In this document: positions 1 through 5,874 of the stretch, piece by piece | How positions within the stretch are numbered: the first letter of the stretch is position 1 | Layout: every line of letters starts with the position of its first letter | Source: an uncultured Rhodopirellula sp. | GTDB taxonomy: Bacteria > Planctomycetota > Planctomycetia > Pirellulales > Pirellulaceae | NCBI GenBank assembly: GCA_913061385.1 | Contig: CAJXTM010000012.1 | Location: 1-15,701 of the forward strand | Length of the DNA stretch: 15,701 nucleotides | Direction: 5' to 3' | Notes under the pieces: generated by a model | Told to the model about the DNA's origin: nothing | What the model saw: only the letters and a program-made list of their open reading frames with translations | The model's database searches: none | Program-made: the position numbers and the translations under genes

Positions 1-47
1 GAGATCAGCCTCGGTCTCGTGGGCTCGGAGATGTGTATAAGAGACAG
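1..47. other. Illumina Nextera adapter and i7 index (artefact)
   Basis: Bases 14-47 match the Nextera transposase adapter of the i7 side, and bases 29-47 are the 19-base Tn5 mosaic end. Bases 1-5 match the end of the P7 primer, and bases 6-13 (CAGCCTCG) match the i7 index I know as N710. The exact reverse complement, with the same index, closes the window at 15656-15701. These bases are not genomic and must be excluded from gene models. Confidence 0.98.
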
Positions 48-386
48 CCCTTGTTGCACGAGGGCCATTTGTATTGGTTTGATGATAAAGGCATGGCGTT
101 TTGTACAAGAGCGTCCGATGGTGAGGTTGTTTATCGAGAACGAATCGATGGGCTCACAAGAGGTGGTCGACCTGTCTATGCCTCACCCGTGTTGGCTGGT
201 GATCGTATCTATGTTGTCAGTCGGTATGACGGAACTTTTGTTCTGCCAGCCCGGCCGGAATATAAAATATTGGCACAGAATAAATTCAGTGGCGATGATT
301 CCGATGCCAGTGCCACACCGGCGATCAGCGGAGATGAACTGTTTTTAAGGACCGGCAAATTTCTCTACTGCGTTGGCACGCCCTGA
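48..386 (+). CDS. PQQ-like beta-propeller repeat protein, C-terminal fragment
   Basis: Only the last 112 residues are present; the 5' part lies beyond the window. The protein shows propeller-type beta-strand repeats: [20 protein letters not shown], then [12 protein letters not shown], then [13 protein letters not shown]. The alternation of a readable aromatic strand, a short turn and a 'D/G' hairpin is typical of PQQ-like (BamB/quinoprotein dehydrogenase-like) blades. Planctomycetes encode many such exported proteins, often of unknown substrate. The frame stays open to the left only through the adapter; the peptide MYKRQ that an ORF caller would place at its start is adapter-derived. The stop is TGA at 384-386. 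No catalytic residues can be judged from this fragment. The family call is fairly safe, the function unknown. Confidence 0.75.
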   Translation, partial: PLLHEGHLYWFDDKGMAFCTRASDGEVVYRERIDGLTRGGRPVYASPVLAGDRIYVVSRYDGTFVLPARPEYKILAQNKFSGDDSDASATPAISGDELFLRTGKFLYCVGTP

Positions 387-618
387 AGGGTGATGCGTAA
401 TTCGCTGATGTCTCTCTCGGCCCAGGTCGGTGCGTGTCTGTTTGTTTACCAACCAACCGATAATTTGCATGAAAAAAAGCTTTTTCCGTTTCAAAATGCT
501 GTTGTGGGAATGAGGGGGAACCGCCGTGTTGGATATACTTCAACTGCAAATGTGTTTTTGAATGGCTGGTTGAACGCATTTGATTCGGGTGCAAATTCAA
601 ACATAGGGGTACAGGCGA
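387..618. other. Intergenic region, no gene seen
   Basis: This 232-base gap lies between two plus-strand genes. It contains an A/T-rich self-complementary run at 474-485 (AAAAAGCTTTTT). A Shine-Dalgarno-like AGGGG at 605-609 sits 9 bases before the next ATG. No convincing promoter or gene was found. Confidence 0.5.
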
Positions 619-1350
619 ATGCGTCATACATTTCCACTAACGGTGTTGATGCTTGCGTGTGTGATCACTGGGGTTGCCAATGGTCACGAACGTGATCAGC
701 CACGGAGTCAAGAACGTGACCAGCAACGGAGTCAAGAACGTGACCAGCCACGGGGTCAAGAACGTGATCAGCCACGGGGTCAAGAACGTGATCAGCCACG
801 GGGTCAAGAACGTGATCAACCACGTGAAGGGCAGACGACTGATCGTGATGTTCGCTTTCAGCCTCAAAATGATCGAGAGCGTGTGCTTTGGAATATGATT
901 CAGCAATTGCGGTCAGAAGTTGCACAATTGAGACAGCAGATTGGCAATCGTGACCGTCGAGGTGCGGCAAGTGACAAACCTGCTCGAAACACCACCGACA
1001 GGGTGCCCCGTGAAAGGGATAGCGCGTCGCAGACGAGGACTTCAAATGATCCATTGTTGAGGCAGGCAACACGTATTTTTGCAGCCTACGACAAGAACCG
1101 CGACCAGCGAGTTTCGTTTGATGAGTGGTTGGCGATGCGAGAGGGTGAGATGACATCCGAACGCCGCGCTCGTGAAATGAGATTCTTTTCACAGCAAGCG
1201 GGTGATGACCGGATGATTACCCTGGAAGAGTTTCATCGCGGGATGGTGGCACGACAACGCGGATCTGCTCCGCGCGAGGGAGGCAAACGCGATGGCGAGG
1301 CTCGATCCGGTGAAACGCGTGATCAGGATTCTCGTGAGAGCGTAAAATGA
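619..1350 (+). CDS. Secreted repeat-rich EF-hand protein with probable premature TGA
   Basis: The start is set by ATG 619 with AGGGG 9 bases upstream. Residues 1-22 form a signal peptide (MRHTFPLTVLMLACVITGVA then NG). Residues 25-72 are six copies of an eight-residue unit of type RDQPRGQE, charged and probably disordered. Residues 84-108 form a short heptad-like coiled coil. At 158-169 lies a canonical EF-hand loop DKNRDQRVSFDE, with Asp/Asn/Asp at positions 1, 3 and 5 and Glu at position 12. A second, degenerate loop follows at about 193-204 (QAGDDRMITLEE, lacking the first Asp). The tail is again Arg/Glu/Asp-rich. The reading frame ends at TGA 1348-1350, but the same composition continues in frame for 15 codons to TAG 1396-1398, so the original gene probably ended at 1398. 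Planctomycetes have many exported EF-hand proteins; the role of this one, perhaps calcium binding in the envelope, is inferred. Confidence 0.8.
   Translation: MRHTFPLTVLMLACVITGVANGHERDQPRSQERDQQRSQERDQPRGQERDQPRGQERDQPRGQERDQPREGQTTDRDVRFQPQNDRERVLWNMIQQLRSEVAQLRQQIGNRDRRGAASDKPARNTTDRVPRERDSASQTRTSNDPLLRQATRIFAAYDKNRDQRVSFDEWLAMREGEMTSERRAREMRFFSQQAGDDRMITLEEFHRGMVARQRGSAPREGGKRDGEARSGETRDQDSRESVK
691..834 (+). repeat. 24-bp coding tandem repeat, about six copies
   Basis: Five well-matched 24-base units start at 691, 715, 739, 763 and 787, with consensus CGTGATCAGCCACGGGGTCAAGAA. A sixth, degenerate unit starts at 811. The unit is exactly eight codons, so copy-number change keeps the frame. 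Units 3-5 are almost identical, while units 1-2 carry AGTCAA in place of GGTCAA and unit 2 has CAA for CCA, suggesting recent expansion at the 3' side. Confidence 0.95.
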
Positions 1351-1398
1351 GATACGGGTGCACGCGAGAGTGCGAAGCGTGATCGCGACGACGAATAG

Positions 1399-1675
1399 TT
1401 GGCCTTAAGCATTCAGACCAAGCATACAGTCGGGCGTGCATGCGTCGTGCTCCAAAATACTCAGTTTCCAGATCTGGATGTCGGGCTTGTCTGGCAGAGA
1501 TTCGTTCTAAAACCAGCCGAATTCATGATTTGGTTTCGGTTGATACTGTGGACTGAGTACCGAGAATCTCGATGGAGTGCCTCGTATTCATTTGCTGTTG
1601 CCCCGAAGTGTCTTTCGAAAAAAATCCGGAATTAGCGCGCCGGAGGTGGTTCTTGAACCACTAGATTGAATAGTT
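1399..1675. other. Intergenic region upstream of the sigma gene
   Basis: This 277-base stretch has no convincing gene; the plus-strand open frame across most of it has no domain-like content. It ends in a dyad symmetry (1646-1661). A GGAGG at 1642-1646 is about 29 bases from the next ATG, too far to be its ribosome-binding site. Confidence 0.5.
1646..1661. promoter_or_regulatory. Perfect 7+7 dyad upstream of the ECF sigma gene
   Basis: GTGGTTC TT GAACCAC is a perfect inverted repeat with a 2-base centre, 14 bases before ATG 1676. It could be an operator for a dimeric regulator. Alternatively its GAACC half could be part of an ECF-type -35 element for autoregulation. Function is inferred only from position and symmetry. 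Confidence 0.35.
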
Positions 1676-3697
1676 ATGGGCAACTTTTCTAAAACGATTG
1701 TGGCAGTTCCTGCTGATGAAGCTAATCAAGAATGGCTTTGTGATTTGTCGGATGCTGACCTGCTCGATGCATGGGCGCGAGATCAGTTGCGGCCGGCGCT
1801 CGCTGAATTGATTACGCGATATAGCGTGATGGTATTGTCGGTCTGCCGACGAGGTTGTGCACGAGAAGTTGATGTTGAGGATGCTTTTCAGACAACGTTT
1901 TTATATTTGGCTCGCAATGCTGCATCGATTCGGCATCCCGAACGACTCCCTGGGTGGTTGCAGCGTGTGGCTCAGCGATCAGCCGTTGCTACGTGGAAAA
2001 AAAATCGTCTTCGATTTAAGCCACTTGGTGATCGACCCGCCGCTGTCGAAGATCCACTTGATCAACTGACTCATCGGCACGAGTCAGTTGTGTTGGATGA
2101 AGAGTTGTCTGATCTGCCCGAAAAATATCGTGCGGTTATTGTATTGCACCATTACGAGTCGCTGACGGTACCGGACTTGGCAGTTCACTTTGATACGACC
2201 GTGGGTGCGATCCGTGGGCGTCTGCAGCGTGGCAGGAAAATGCTTGCGGCACGCCTCAGGCAACGAGGTCTGATGCCGGCGGTTGCTTACGCCAGTGTGA
2301 CAGCAGGAAGTGTACAAAACGTCGACGCAGCGGAAGCCGTATCGAGACTACTCACAACGATGGAAGGCGGGGAATTGCCGGATCCACCCATCGACTCTTT
2401 TCTTCTCAAGCCTCTTCTCTCTGAAGGAATTTCAAAGATGCTATTTCTATCCAAAAGTATGTTGGTTGGTGGAGGTCTCACACTTCTGTTGTGCATCGTT
2501 TCCGGTGATGGTCATCAAGCAATTTTGACCGATGATGAAAACCGACCTCGCACAATCCAGTTAATGCCGCAGACCTTGGGTCAAGACAGCGGTGATTCCG
2601 ATGTAGCGCTCGAAATTGGTAGCGGTGCCTCACCCAAAGACCCAGCTGGGAAGAGCAGCGGAAACAGGATGGAAGGTAGGCCTGACGTGGGTATGGGTGG
2701 CGGCGGTATGGGTGATGGCAGGTATTCGGGAACACTTCAGAAAAACCTGCTTGATGCTTGGAAATTGGACAGCAAGACGGCAGAAAGTGTTCGGGAGGCT
2801 TTGGATAGCAGCTACACATTCGAAATTGATGTGCCGCTTTCAGGTTTGAGCAAAACTCTTAGTGACTTGACTGGTCAGCCCATCTTGTTGAATCAGCGTG
2901 CCGTCAAACAAGCGAATCAGGATTTGGACATACCAATCAAATACTCGAGGGAAATGACACCTCTTCGGACTGCCATGCGGCAAATGTTGCGACCTCTGTA
3001 TCTGCGGGCGAGTATCGAGAACGATGGTATCGTGATTACGGCTGACCATGCTGCGCTTGCCAAGGAAGGAATTGGAACTGATGCATGGCTCAACGTCGAT
3101 GACGAGATGGAGCGAGATTTGTCAGCGAAGCTTCAGCAGAAAGGCGTTTTTGAATTCAATGATCTACCTTTAAGCGAGTGCATAAGCAGTTTAGCGGCCA
3201 AATTCGATCTCAAAATGATCATTCGTGAACTTGACTTGGAGGACATTGGATTGACGGCCAACGAGCCCATTACCTTGTCGCTTGTCGACATCACGCTGGG
3301 AGATGCGTTAAACGAACTCCTTTCATCTCTGGATTTAACCTATACGTTGACGGGTGGTCTCGTAGCCATTACGTCGCAAGAGGCAGCAGAAGAGCGATTG
3401 CCTAGCCGGATTTACTGGCTGGATGGTACGGGACTCACGCACCAACAAGCCAGTGCGATCATTCAAGCGACCGTGAAGCCAGACCTTTGGCAAAGCGTAG
3501 GTGGCCCCTCAAGTATTTCGGAATTCATCAACCCTCGCGCTGGGTTAGTGATTTCAACGACTTACGCCTGTCACAAAGAAATTGAGCGGATCATGGATAC
3601 TGTACGGCAGTCTCAGTTCCGTTCGGATCCGAATTTGGAGTTCTTTGTACCGTTAGTGCCGAGTAATCACATGGGCATGGGTAGCTTGCACTTCTGA
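1676..3697 (+). CDS. ECF sigma factor fused to membrane anchor and STN/secretin-type domains
   Basis: Residues 40-110 are sigma region 2; DVEDAFQTTFLYLARNAASI at 66-85 is close to the AEDAFQATF signature of planctomycetal ECF factors. Residues 140-198 are region 4, with the helix-turn-helix around 163-190 (LTVPDLAVHF...GAIRGRLQRGRKML). After a linker comes one hydrophobic segment at about 256-276 and a Gly/Met-rich linker (339-350). Two similar STN-like modules follow at about 381-456 and 491-566. A secretin-type module at 578-645 contains the typical PDLWQSVGG and ends LVISTTYACHKEIERIMDTV. The natural topology is a cytoplasmic sigma domain, one membrane span and a periplasmic sensor region. 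Family knowledge: STN domains of TonB-dependent transducers control ECF factors through anti-sigma proteins; here sensor and sigma are one chain, so release by proteolysis or tethered action is inferred. There is no clear Shine-Dalgarno. The stop is TGA. Confidence 0.9.
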   Translation: MGNFSKTIVAVPADEANQEWLCDLSDADLLDAWARDQLRPALAELITRYSVMVLSVCRRGCAREVDVEDAFQTTFLYLARNAASIRHPERLPGWLQRVAQRSAVATWKKNRLRFKPLGDRPAAVEDPLDQLTHRHESVVLDEELSDLPEKYRAVIVLHHYESLTVPDLAVHFDTTVGAIRGRLQRGRKMLAARLRQRGLMPAVAYASVTAGSVQNVDAAEAVSRLLTTMEGGELPDPPIDSFLLKPLLSEGISKMLFLSKSMLVGGGLTLLLCIVSGDGHQAILTDDENRPRTIQLMPQTLGQDSGDSDVALEIGSGASPKDPAGKSSGNRMEGRPDVGMGGGGMGDGRYSGTLQKNLLDAWKLDSKTAESVREALDSSYTFEIDVPLSGLSKTLSDLTGQPILLNQRAVKQANQDLDIPIKYSREMTPLRTAMRQMLRPLYLRASIENDGIVITADHAALAKEGIGTDAWLNVDDEMERDLSAKLQQKGVFEFNDLPLSECISSLAAKFDLKMIIRELDLEDIGLTANEPITLSLVDITLGDALNELLSSLDLTYTLTGGLVAITSQEAAEERLPSRIYWLDGTGLTHQQASAIIQATVKPDLWQSVGGPSSISEFINPRAGLVISTTYACHKEIERIMDTVRQSQFRSDPNLEFFVPLVPSNHMGMGSLHF

Positions 3698-3749
3698 GCT
3701 AGTTGTTACGACTACCGACTTTTAAGTTGAACGCTCTGAGTGTGTCGCA

Positions 3750-3787
3750 GCGATGATGGTGACCATCGCATTCGTCTGTTTTCAGAC
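3750..3787. terminator. Tandem small hairpins between convergent genes
   Basis: GCGATG/CATCGC pairs at 3750-3755 with 3764-3769. It is followed by GTCTG TTTT CAGAC at 3774-3787, a perfect 5-bp stem with a 4-base loop. They lie between the convergent genes ending at 3697 and 3896 and may help end transcription. There is no clear U-tract, so the call is weak. The rest of 3698-3895 shows nothing else. Confidence 0.3.
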
Positions 3788-3895
3788 ACAGTGGGGACAT
3801 GCTATCAGCAAGAATATTCCATGCTGGTTCAGGTTGTTTTCGCCTGCTAAAGCTCCCGGCAAATTTGGCAAATTAATTTCGTGTAAGTTCAATGA

Positions 3896-4414
3896 TCAGG
3901 AACTTCCTTTTTTTTCGGCAGATAGTGATCCAAGTTGCGAGATCGCAGTCGCGATAAGAACCCCCAAACCGCAAGTTGCCGAGAAAGTGGGGATAGTGAT
4001 TGGAGGTGGCAAAACATCACCGTTCAGTTGGCCATTGATGAGCCACAAAAAATTTGCCAGAAAGAACGAGAGTAAGAATCCTGCCAGCACCATGAAGGAA
4101 AGCGTGCGACTGTGCATGATGGGGACACCTGTCTTGCCCAGAACGGCGCCGAGGATGGCACCCAGACCCGCGCATAACAGCGCGGGAGTGATGTATCCCG
4201 CCAAGAAAAATAGCAGGAAAGCCCCGGGGGTTTCGAGGACACCAGTGAGACCGTGATACAGCCAGTACAGTGTTAAGAATATCGGTCCTATCATGGAGGA
4301 TAGCCAACCCACGATCAGTGAATGGGTAAGCTTGTTTTTTCCATTACTGCAGCAGGTGTCGCATGACTCGGCGCCGGAAATCTCTGCTGTTTTGTAAGGG
4401 TTGATCTCTGTCAT
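3896..4414 (-). CDS. Small four-helix membrane protein with N-terminal NPY motif, hypothetical
   Basis: This is a 172-residue protein with a short cytoplasmic-looking N-terminus (MTEINPYKTAEI) and a Cys cluster at 18-22 (CDTCC). About four hydrophobic helices lie at roughly 33-55, 65-93, 105-127 and 142-162. The NPY motif near the start recurs in many small planctomycetal membrane proteins, including the one at 5355-5771. I do not recognise a functional family. Its ATG overlaps the stop of the upstream ORF as ATGA (4411-4414), which suggests translational coupling if that ORF is real. The Cys cluster could bind metal or form disulfides, but this is only inference. It ends in TGA. Confidence 0.7.
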   Translation of the reverse strand: MTEINPYKTAEISGAESCDTCCSNGKNKLTHSLIVGWLSSMIGPIFLTLYWLYHGLTGVLETPGAFLLFFLAGYITPALLCAGLGAILGAVLGKTGVPIMHSRTLSFMVLAGFLLSFFLANFLWLINGQLNGDVLPPPITIPTFSATCGLGVLIATAISQLGSLSAEKKGSS

Positions 4415-4620
4415 TCGTGGTCACACTCTTCCGAGTGTGTTGCGAGATTACTTTCGGTGTTTGATTTATCGATTGGACTGTTAAGATAAGTTCGCAGTAT
4501 CGCAGATTGGGACAAGTCCCGATCGTGCACGGGAGCAAATTGAATGAACAGTAACTGATCCGGTGGGGTATCTGGTGTAGTGAAGGTTCCTGCGATCTCC
4601 CAAAGCTGATTTCTGTCCAT
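4411..4620 (-). CDS. Small hypothetical ORF coupled to the next gene
   Basis: This 69-residue ORF fills the gap between the thioredoxin gene and the membrane protein gene and shares ATGA with the latter (4411-4414). The sequence is mixed and soluble-looking (MDRNQLWEIAGTFTTPDTPP...LLFIQFAPVHDRDLSQ) with an acidic tail (HSEECDHE). It is not recognised. An earlier in-frame ATG at 4701 would overlap the end of the thioredoxin gene; ATG 4620 is preferred because it avoids that overlap. No clear ribosome-binding site is seen. It may be a true coupled gene or a chance open frame. Confidence 0.45.
   Translation of the reverse strand: MDRNQLWEIAGTFTTPDTPPDQLLFIQFAPVHDRDLSQSAILRTYLNSPIDKSNTESNLATHSEECDHE
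4422..4439 (-). other. Perfect 7-bp hairpin with GGAA loop before the membrane-protein start
   Basis: Read on the minus strand, CACACTC GGAA GAGTGTG forms a 7-bp stem closed by a GNRA-type tetraloop, 7 bases from ATG 4414. The GGAAGAG that could serve as a ribosome-binding site lies in the loop and 3' arm. Folding could therefore limit initiation unless the upstream ORF is translated. The structure is seen in the sequence; its role is inferred. Confidence 0.4.
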
Positions 4621-4663
4621 CGATTTGACACTTGCCTTGTTGCAGGTCGACTGCCTTTTGGGA

Positions 4664-5278
4664 TCAGTTATCTCCGCGTCGCTTCGGTGCAACGTATGCA
4701 TCGAGTGCAGTGGCTAAATCGGTCGTCTGCTGTTTGGTTAAGCGTTGTTTGGATTGTTCAATCATGGTGATGAAGTAGCCACATTCCTTTTCGGTAATCG
4801 GGCAACCAATATTGCCTTGCGGGCTATCTGAGTTGATGATTTCATCACCAGCACTATCAAGAATCGTTATCCAAGGCAGTCCAGAATTGGCACCGTGCCC
4901 CAGCTTGGTTGCGGCTTGCTTGCCATTTTGCATGTCTTCAACATCAATTTTGAGAATAATGAAGTCCTTCTCAATCAGCTCTGAATTCTTTTCGAGGAAC
5001 TCCTCGAGGACTTTGCACCAGCCTCACCATGTGGCACCTAGATGAACCAGAACTCGCTTATTATCGATTTTTGAAGTGGCAATAGTTTCATTCAATAACT
5101 CAATTGCGTTGACTGCGGATAAGGTGTTTTCGATGCTCGAATTATCGGGAGTGACTGGTTGCTGTGTTGGTACTTGGGCTTCGGGTAAGTCGGATTCTGG
5201 TGCCATTGCCAGCTGCGGTGCGGGGGTGCACCCAGCGAGAATCAGCAGGGCGGTGGCAGCGTGAAGTGGCATCTTCAT
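4664..5278 (-). CDS. Candidate selenoprotein: thioredoxin-like lipoprotein with UGA at the active site
   Basis: A continuous frame with one internal TGA (5024-5026) encodes 204 residues. Residues 1-17 are a lipoprotein signal ending in the lipobox LAGC, so Cys17 would be lipidated. Residues 18-56 are a Pro/Gln-rich linker. The thioredoxin fold follows: VLVHLGATW at 76-84, then UGA at position 85, then GWC (Cys88) KVLEEFLEKN, strand FIILKIDVED at 106-115, a cis-Pro-type loop SGLPWITIL at 132-140, and NIGCP...KEC with two further Cys (159, 166). Cys-containing relatives have WCGWC at this point, so UGA replaces exactly the nucleophilic Cys. A SECIS-like stem-loop lies just downstream. The expected role is thiol-disulfide or peroxide reduction in the periplasm, tethered to a membrane. 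ATG 5278 is preferred over TTG 5326 because it gives the lipoprotein signal; no Shine-Dalgarno is seen. Alternative: a TGC/TGT to TGA error or a nonsense mutation. Confidence 0.7.
4992..5007 (-). promoter_or_regulatory. SECIS-like stem-loop after the in-frame UGA
   Basis: On the mRNA strand UCGAGG AGUU CCUCGA forms a perfect 6-bp stem with a 4-base loop. The loop starts 22 bases after the UGA, and its second base is G. Known bacterial SECIS elements sit directly 3' of the UGA inside the coding region, with a small apical loop carrying an early G at about this distance. A possible outer helix pairs AAGUCC (5008-5013) with GGACUU (4962-4967). No folding program was run. Confidence 0.5.
5024..5026 (-). 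other. In-frame UGA at the thioredoxin active site (candidate Sec codon)
   Basis: On the minus strand the codons read GCC ACA TGG TGA GGC TGG TGC, giving A-T-W-UGA-G-W-C. Coding potential continues without a shift for 119 codons to TGA at 4664-4666. It is the only stop inside the frame. Confidence 0.75.
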
Positions 5279-5354
5279 GGGGCTGTTTCGGGTTGTTAGA
5301 AAGAGGGATTGTTTTCGGCCGAGCAAAAATTCGACCGCTGTCTGGGGTCGTCGA

Positions 5355-5771
5355 CTATCGGAATGCGTCTCTTACATGGGGTTTGCTAAGCACCACTACT
5401 GCCCAAATGCCAAACGGGATGCCGAGTAGGCAACAGGGACCGACAAATGGGATTATGGCTACGATTGCTGCAGCTTTTGCGACGCCATAGTTTGTCATGT
5501 TCTTCATTTTGATGGCACCAATCAAAATGAACGTCGAGCTGATTACCAGTATCACTCCCCAGATGCTCCTCACAATGAGTTGCAGCGAAACATCGCCCAG
5601 CCTTGTCAAAAAAAACACGTCAGCAATCAGTCCCAAGGTTCCAAGGCTCAATCCAATGATAGACACCACCATTAGTGCGACGGCGGGTGCCTTGATCTCA
5701 TTAGGGTGCTTCGCTTGACCGAATGTCTTCGTGGGAGAAATGTGCGAGGGGGCGACGTATGGGTTCGACAT
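5355..5771 (-). CDS. Small planctomycetal membrane protein, NPY and GIPFGIW motifs
   Basis: This 138-residue protein starts with MSNPYVAP, has a soluble linker to about residue 28, and then three hydrophobic regions (about 31-54, 66-88, 97-128). The C-terminus reads GPCCLLGIPFGIWAVVVLSK with PHVRDAF. The combination of an NPYxxP start and a GIPxGIWAL-like end is common in small planctomycetal membrane proteins of unknown function. It lies 76 bases after the thioredoxin gene start and 103 bases before the end of the next gene, on the same strand. No Shine-Dalgarno is apparent. It ends in TAG. Confidence 0.8.
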   Translation of the reverse strand: MSNPYVAPSHISPTKTFGQAKHPNEIKAPAVALMVVSIIGLSLGTLGLIADVFFLTRLGDVSLQLIVRSIWGVILVISSTFILIGAIKMKNMTNYGVAKAAAIVAIIPFVGPCCLLGIPFGIWAVVVLSKPHVRDAFR

Positions 5772-5874
5772 GGGCTATTTTGATATCGAGATACGGGAGC
5801 GAAAGCGTAGAGAGAAGTGTGTGGGTTTTTCTGAGTTCGATTTGTTTCATTGCCGGACAGGCAAGTTCACTTTT

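Noticed and set aside
691..834. CRISPR array
   Set aside because: The repeats are directly adjacent without spacers, in frame, and no cas genes are present.
637..1192. Two minus-strand open frames with striking repeats (about 89 and 175 codons) opposite the EF-hand gene
   Set aside because: The repeats are the reverse reading of the 24-bp coding repeat. The plus frame has a signal peptide, an EF-hand and a ribosome-binding site, so the minus frames are shadows.
3753..4256. A 167-codon plus-strand open frame
   Set aside because: It lies opposite the four-helix membrane protein gene, and its sequence is low in domain-like features; the minus frame has clear hydrophobic periodicity.
4664..4933. 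A separate 89-codon gene starting at ATG 4933
   Set aside because: It is in frame with the thioredoxin N-terminal half and contains only the later part of the same fold; the break is the single TGA at 5024-5026.
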